Notes under the pieces: generated by a model
Databases searched by the model: none
Told to the model about the DNA's origin: nothing
What the model saw: the letters and a program-made list of their open reading frames with translations, nothing else
Position numbers and translations under genes: made by a program
In this document: one piece after another, positions 62,620-64,000 of the stretch
How the letters are laid out: each line of letters opens with the position of its first letter
Position numbering within the stretch: the first letter of the stretch is position 1
Assembly (NCBI GenBank): GCA_023213395.1
Contig: CM041465.1
Location: 21,638,001 to 21,702,000 of the forward strand
Reading direction: 5' to 3'
Length of the DNA stretch: 64,000 bases
Source of the DNA: Cycas panzhihuaensis
Lineage: Eukaryota > Cycadophyta

Positions 62620-63226
62620 TTGCACATAGAGAGGCGACGACCTACTTTGCAGGTTAGTATCAATGGGAGAAGAGAGGTATACTGGTCCAGAGCATGATTA
62701 TGTCTAAGATTCCTCATGTGAGGAAATTGATTACTGTATGCATTTTATTTTGAATATCTTGGAAATAGAATTAGATGGATGCAGTGAGGAGATGTGAGGC
62801 TAGGGAGAGATTAGACTGGGCCATGCTGATAGCGGCGAACCTGGTCACCTAGTTGGATGTCATCATGGTAGTAAGGAGAGGAGGACTGTCATACAGCATG
62901 TTATTACAATGCTGGTTCTTTGACCACTTTGGAGCAGTGGCACTACTAAGAGGGGCTCACCTGATCTCAACATGGGCTCCTATGGTCTATAGGTGGCAGA
63001 CTCAGTTTAGGGGAACCGAGGACTAGGCACACATTAGGCACTCAGTGGAGGCTGCATCACTAAACCTCCTTACCATAACCGACTACACCACAGATCTATA
63101 TAGAGGGGTGAGGTGGGATAGTGACGATGAGGAGGAGGAGTGGGAGGTGCCCCTGGTGAGGGAGACTACGACGATGGGGGCGGTGAAGGTGACAGGGCCG
63201 ATCCATTGGGAGTGGAAGGTGGGGAG
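62620..63226 (+). pseudogene. unknown coding-like fragment cut by a copia LTR
   Basis: From about 62780 the plus frame reads ERLDWAMLIAANLVT, stop, LDVIMVVRRGGLSYSMLLQC, WFFDHFGAVALLRGAHLIST, WAPMVYRWQTQFRGTED, stop, then NLLTITDYTTDLYRGVRWDS and an acidic DDEEEEWEVP, running into the LTR at 63227. The LLQxWFFxHF and YRWxxxF phrases weakly resemble the plant mobile domain found in host proteins and some transposons. I would not assign it on this evidence. Two stops and the insertion show that it is broken. Confidence 0.4.
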
Positions 63227-63870
63227 TGTTGGATATTGTGACAACAATTATGGGGCTAATATTTTGGCATGTTTTCGACGCAGTTTCCCCCCCTAATCTT
63301 TCTCGAGGGGTTTCAAGGGGGGCGGGAGCCCCCCTTAGCTGGGGGATGCGAGGGCGTGGAATACCCTCCACTATGAGGGGATTCGGGGGTGATAGCCCCC
63401 GACCCAAAAAATTAGCCATGTAAACCTTATTAAAATGTAAAGAGAATAAAGGTCATTTGATACAAATACCCTAGATTCTACGGTTGAGATTTAGGTCTTG
63501 GATGTTCCTCTCATGTAGATCATTTCAGGGCTTTTCTTATTATGTTGTAATGTAATGCAATGTACTATGATGAGGGTGGCAGTTGGTTATTATTCTTGAG
63601 AGCACTCTGCTACTGAGATGTACTATTTCTCTATTCTACAGCAATAAAGATCGATACCTTTCTTGTGTGGATGTTTCCCTAGCACATTACTAGGGTTTTA
63701 CCACGTTATATCGGGTGCACATGTGATGTTTGGCTTTCATTTTCATGTTATTATATAATCTCTGATTTTAGAACTTGCATGTAATTTTAAGTTTTGATTT
63801 TTGTAACTAGTTGTAAGAATGCAATAGATCTTGGTGGCAGTTCAAGGGTTGGGACCTTGTATTCTCAATA
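63227..63870 (+). repeat. 5' LTR of the copia element
   Basis: 644 bp, starting TGTTGGATATTGTGACAAC; the end CTCAATA is a decayed CTCAACA. AATAAA lies at 63643-63648, followed by CCCTAGCACATTACTAGGG (63677-63695). A G/C-rich block has CGGGGGTGATAGCCCCCG, a perfect 6-bp stem. Confidence 0.93.
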
Positions 63871-63872
63871 AG

Positions 63873-63884
63873 TGGTATCAGAGC
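63873..63884 (+). promoter_or_regulatory. tRNA-iMet primer-binding site
   Basis: TGGTATCAGAGC, two bases after the LTR end, complementary to the 3' end of initiator methionine tRNA, as in most plant copia elements. Confidence 0.95.
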
Positions 63885-63941
63885 CACTCTGTTTTCTTGC
63901 AGTAAGTTTGTAAAGGTTTTGGTGTCGACTTTTCTACACCA

Positions 63942-64000
63942 ATGGCGAAACTAGCAGGTACAAAGTTCGAGGTGGAGAAATTCAATGGCAAAAACAACTT
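63942..64000 (+). CDS. copia gag, N-terminal end, cut by the window
   Basis: The frame opens MAKLAGTKFEVEKFNGKNN, matching the usual KFEVxKFDGxNNF start of plant copia gag, which binds and packages element RNA. The ATG is the first after the primer site, 58 bases downstream. All 19 complete codons are open; whether the element is intact cannot be seen from here. Confidence 0.88.
   Translation, partial: MAKLAGTKFEVEKFNGKNN

Larger units (their letters stand above)
63227..64000 (+). mobile_element. Ty1/copia element, 5' end only
   Basis: LTR, tRNA-iMet primer site and gag start in the normal order and spacing. The rest lies beyond the window. It is the autonomous-type relative of the two solo LTRs. 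Confidence 0.93.

Overview
This window looks like intergenic DNA from a large seed-plant genome, most likely a gymnosperm. That is inference: the DNA is AT-rich, almost filled with old, stop-riddled LTR retrotransposons nested in one another, the paired LTRs differ by roughly 10-15% by eye, and only one convincing host gene occurs in 64 kb. I see no bacterial genes, CRISPR, rRNA or tRNA.

Layout. 1-8173 (minus): 5' part of a Tat-like Ty3/gypsy element with a 2.5 kb LTR, a primer-binding site, gag, protease, RT and RNase H. 8174-11971 (plus): a 5'-truncated Ty1/copia element. 11972-23704 (minus): a nearly complete 11.7 kb Ty3/gypsy element with both LTRs, an extra decayed reading frame after the integrase and a 19-bp minisatellite in its 3' region. 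23705-25805 (plus): remnant element Y with a stand-alone RNase HI-like domain. 25806-32124: two LTRs (A and B) of the same long-LTR family as the first element, in inverted orientation, one carrying a 600-bp AT/CA microsatellite. 33400-37880 (plus): a chromovirus-type Ty3 element ending in a chromodomain. 37988-38645: a solo copia LTR with a perfect 5-bp target duplication. 38646-43330: AT-rich DNA with a protease remnant and two recent tandem duplications.

43340-47360 is different in texture, with frequent CpG and almost no repeats. It holds one two-exon AP2/ERF transcription factor gene on the minus strand, 437 aa, nearest to ERF group X (ABR1/RAP2.6-like). This is the only host gene I am confident of.

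48557-57126 (plus) is another long LTR (G), split by Z (49947-55298), a minus-strand non-autonomous element with only a gag fragment; Z in turn carries a second solo copia LTR (53653-54292). From 57127 come three more long-LTR copies (F plus, C and D minus), then remnant X (minus) with the same RNase HI-like domain as Y, then a coding-like fragment broken by a copia element whose 5' LTR, primer-binding site and first 19 gag codons close the window.

The unifying pattern is one long-LTR family with seven recognisable copies. They share a TGTTTCC-type start, an imperfect dyad about 520-720 bp in, a TATA box about 670-800 bp in, and in four copies a GGGAAGGTAAG-like tract about 1.95 kb in. A second family, the copia LTR, has three copies that share GC-rich hairpins and a stem-loop just after the polyadenylation signal. 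Family relations were judged by eye; no alignments or searches were run.
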